A DNA stretch of 6,401 bases from NCBI GenBank assembly GCA_020846375.1, contig JADLDZ010000286.1, positions 1 through 6,401 of the forward strand. Reading direction: 5' to 3'. Positions within the stretch are counted from its first letter, which is position 1, and each line of letters begins with the position of its first letter. This document shows, piece by piece, positions 5,593 through 6,401 of this stretch. The stretch is from Nitrospirales bacterium (GTDB lineage: Bacteria; Nitrospirota; Thermodesulfovibrionia; Thermodesulfovibrionales; Dissulfurispiraceae). The notes under the pieces were generated by a model. It made no database searches. It saw nothing but the letters and a program-made list of their open reading frames with translations, and was not told where the DNA came from. A program made the position numbers and the translations under genes.

Positions 5593-6401
5593 TCACAATA
5601 CCCCTTCCCAGGGGGTGTTTCGTTCGAGCACTATCTTTTCCGCAGACTTGCCAAAGAAGTGATACCCCGATCCTCCCTCTGCGAGCACATCGAGCAGCCT
5701 GTCCGGATCGGTCACCAGAACGCCACCGAGACGGTGAACACCGCGCTGAAAGAGTGCATCAGGCAGAATGCTTGCGGTAGGCCCCACCACAACGGTCTTT
5801 GCTCCGGGCTTTGTCATTGCCAGAAGGCTGTCGAGAGTGTCATTGATCAATGTGGTCCCGCTCACAACGAGAACATCGGCCAGTGGTACTTTTTCGGAGG
5901 CACGATGTGCAGGCGAGTAGAATTCCATCTCCTCCGGTCTCAGTACAGCCGGATCCTGTTCGAGAATGCAGAAAGGTTTTCCACGCTTGCGGAGCATGCG
6001 TATATACGGAGCAATGGCACCGACCAGCACAACATGATCATCTTCAAGCAAGAACATGTCATCGAGGGCATCCTTGCCCGTCTGTAAAGAGTATGAGGCG
6101 GGGGGCATTCCGCTCCAATAAGCCGCTGCCAGAGCGTTCATCACCGCAATGCCTATCGCTTTTCTTATGGCGCTTCCGAAAAACATTTCAGCGAGAAGAT
6201 CGGATACCTTTTTGCCGCGCATCTGCCCGGAGGCGGGCATTGCTTTTGCGGAACTCGGACAGCATACGGCCTCAGGGATGTCCTTTACGGGAGTGTAACA
6301 TATGCCACCGAAGCCGTTGCTCAGTTTGACACCGGTGAAAAACAGCCCCAAGACGAAACGCTCTACGGTCAGAGCGTCCAGTTCCTCTCCGAAGAAAAGA
6401 C
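5593..6401 (-). CDS. DUF4213/DUF364 putative heavy-metal chelation protein, N-terminus off-window
   Basis: The frame is open to the right edge and 268 residues are visible, probably lacking only the first ten or so. The N-terminal part (about 1-60 of the visible chain) is DUF4213-like, with GLFFTGVKLSNGFGG and a Cys-Cys pair in AVCCPSS. The C-terminal part is the Rossmann-like DUF364 domain, with VVLVGAIAPYI, DVLVVSGTTLIND, VVVGPTASILPDALF and GGSGYHFFG. From memory, the crystal structure of a Desulfitobacterium member showed an enolase-like plus a Rossmann-like fold and was proposed to chelate heavy metals; no reaction is established. Its place directly upstream of modE and the molybdate transporter suggests a role in molybdenum or tungsten handling (inference). 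A TTG at 6351 is not the start, because homology-like sequence continues upstream of it. Confidence 0.85.
   Translation of the reverse strand, partial: LFFGEELDALTVERFVLGLFFTGVKLSNGFGGICYTPVKDIPEAVCCPSSAKAMPASGQMRGKKVSDLLAEMFFGSAIRKAIGIAVMNALAAAYWSGMPPASYSLQTGKDALDDMFLLEDDHVVLVGAIAPYIRMLRKRGKPFCILEQDPAVLRPEEMEFYSPAHRASEKVPLADVLVVSGTTLINDTLDSLLAMTKPGAKTVVVGPTASILPDALFQRGVHRLGGVLVTDPDRLLDVLAEGGSGYHFFGKSAEKIVLERNTPWEGVL

Noticed and set aside
5999..6008. CGTATATACG palindrome resembling half of a ModE box
   Set aside because: It lies inside the DUF364 coding sequence, encodes ordinary residues (Tyr-Ile-Arg region), lacks the spacer of a ModE box and is far from any start.

Overview
The window carries six protein-coding genes, all on the minus strand; the first and last run off the edges. 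In transcription order (right to left) they are: a DUF4213/DUF364 putative metal-chelation protein (6401-5593, start off-window), a ModE-type regulator made only of the DNA-binding domain (5399-5007), a stand-alone molybdate-binding Mop/molbindin (4629-4423), the molybdate ABC transporter modA (4395-3625), modB (3558-2893) and modC (2893-2147), and, after a 363-bp gap with its own promoter, a large acyl-CoA dehydratase activase with two tandem ATPase/iron-sulfur domains (1783-1, C-terminus off-window). I see no tRNA, rRNA, CRISPR array, insertion sequence or integrase.

The gene content suggests an anaerobic bacterium of the Desulfobacterota/Deltaproteobacteria or Nitrospirota type. Oxygen-sensitive tandem activases, DUF364 proteins, short ModE regulators and single-domain molbindins are typical of such organisms. 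This is inferred from gene families, not from a taxonomic marker. By eye the activase gene is richer in G+C, especially at third codon positions, than the mod genes.

The right and middle parts form a molybdenum uptake locus. A perfect ModE-type operator (4772-4795) covers the -10 element of a promoter that would transcribe mop-modA-modB-modC. ModA captures oxyanion outside the membrane, ModB forms the membrane channel and ModC supplies ATP hydrolysis; modB and modC overlap by one base (TGATG). Neither ModE nor ModC has the C-terminal TOBE/Mop sensor domains found in the E. coli proteins, and the only TOBE domain in the locus is the separate Mop protein. This suggests, as inference, that one free Mop might sense molybdate for the regulator, the transporter, or both. 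The DUF364 protein just upstream is a plausible extra metal-handling partner.

The left part holds the activase, which uses ATP to push single electrons into a 2-hydroxyacyl-CoA dehydratase or benzoyl-CoA-reductase type enzyme. Its two halves each carry a full set of nucleotide and cysteine motifs, so one chain could make the cluster-bridged pair that normally needs two subunits. It has its own good sigma-70-type promoter and is probably transcribed separately from the mod operon.
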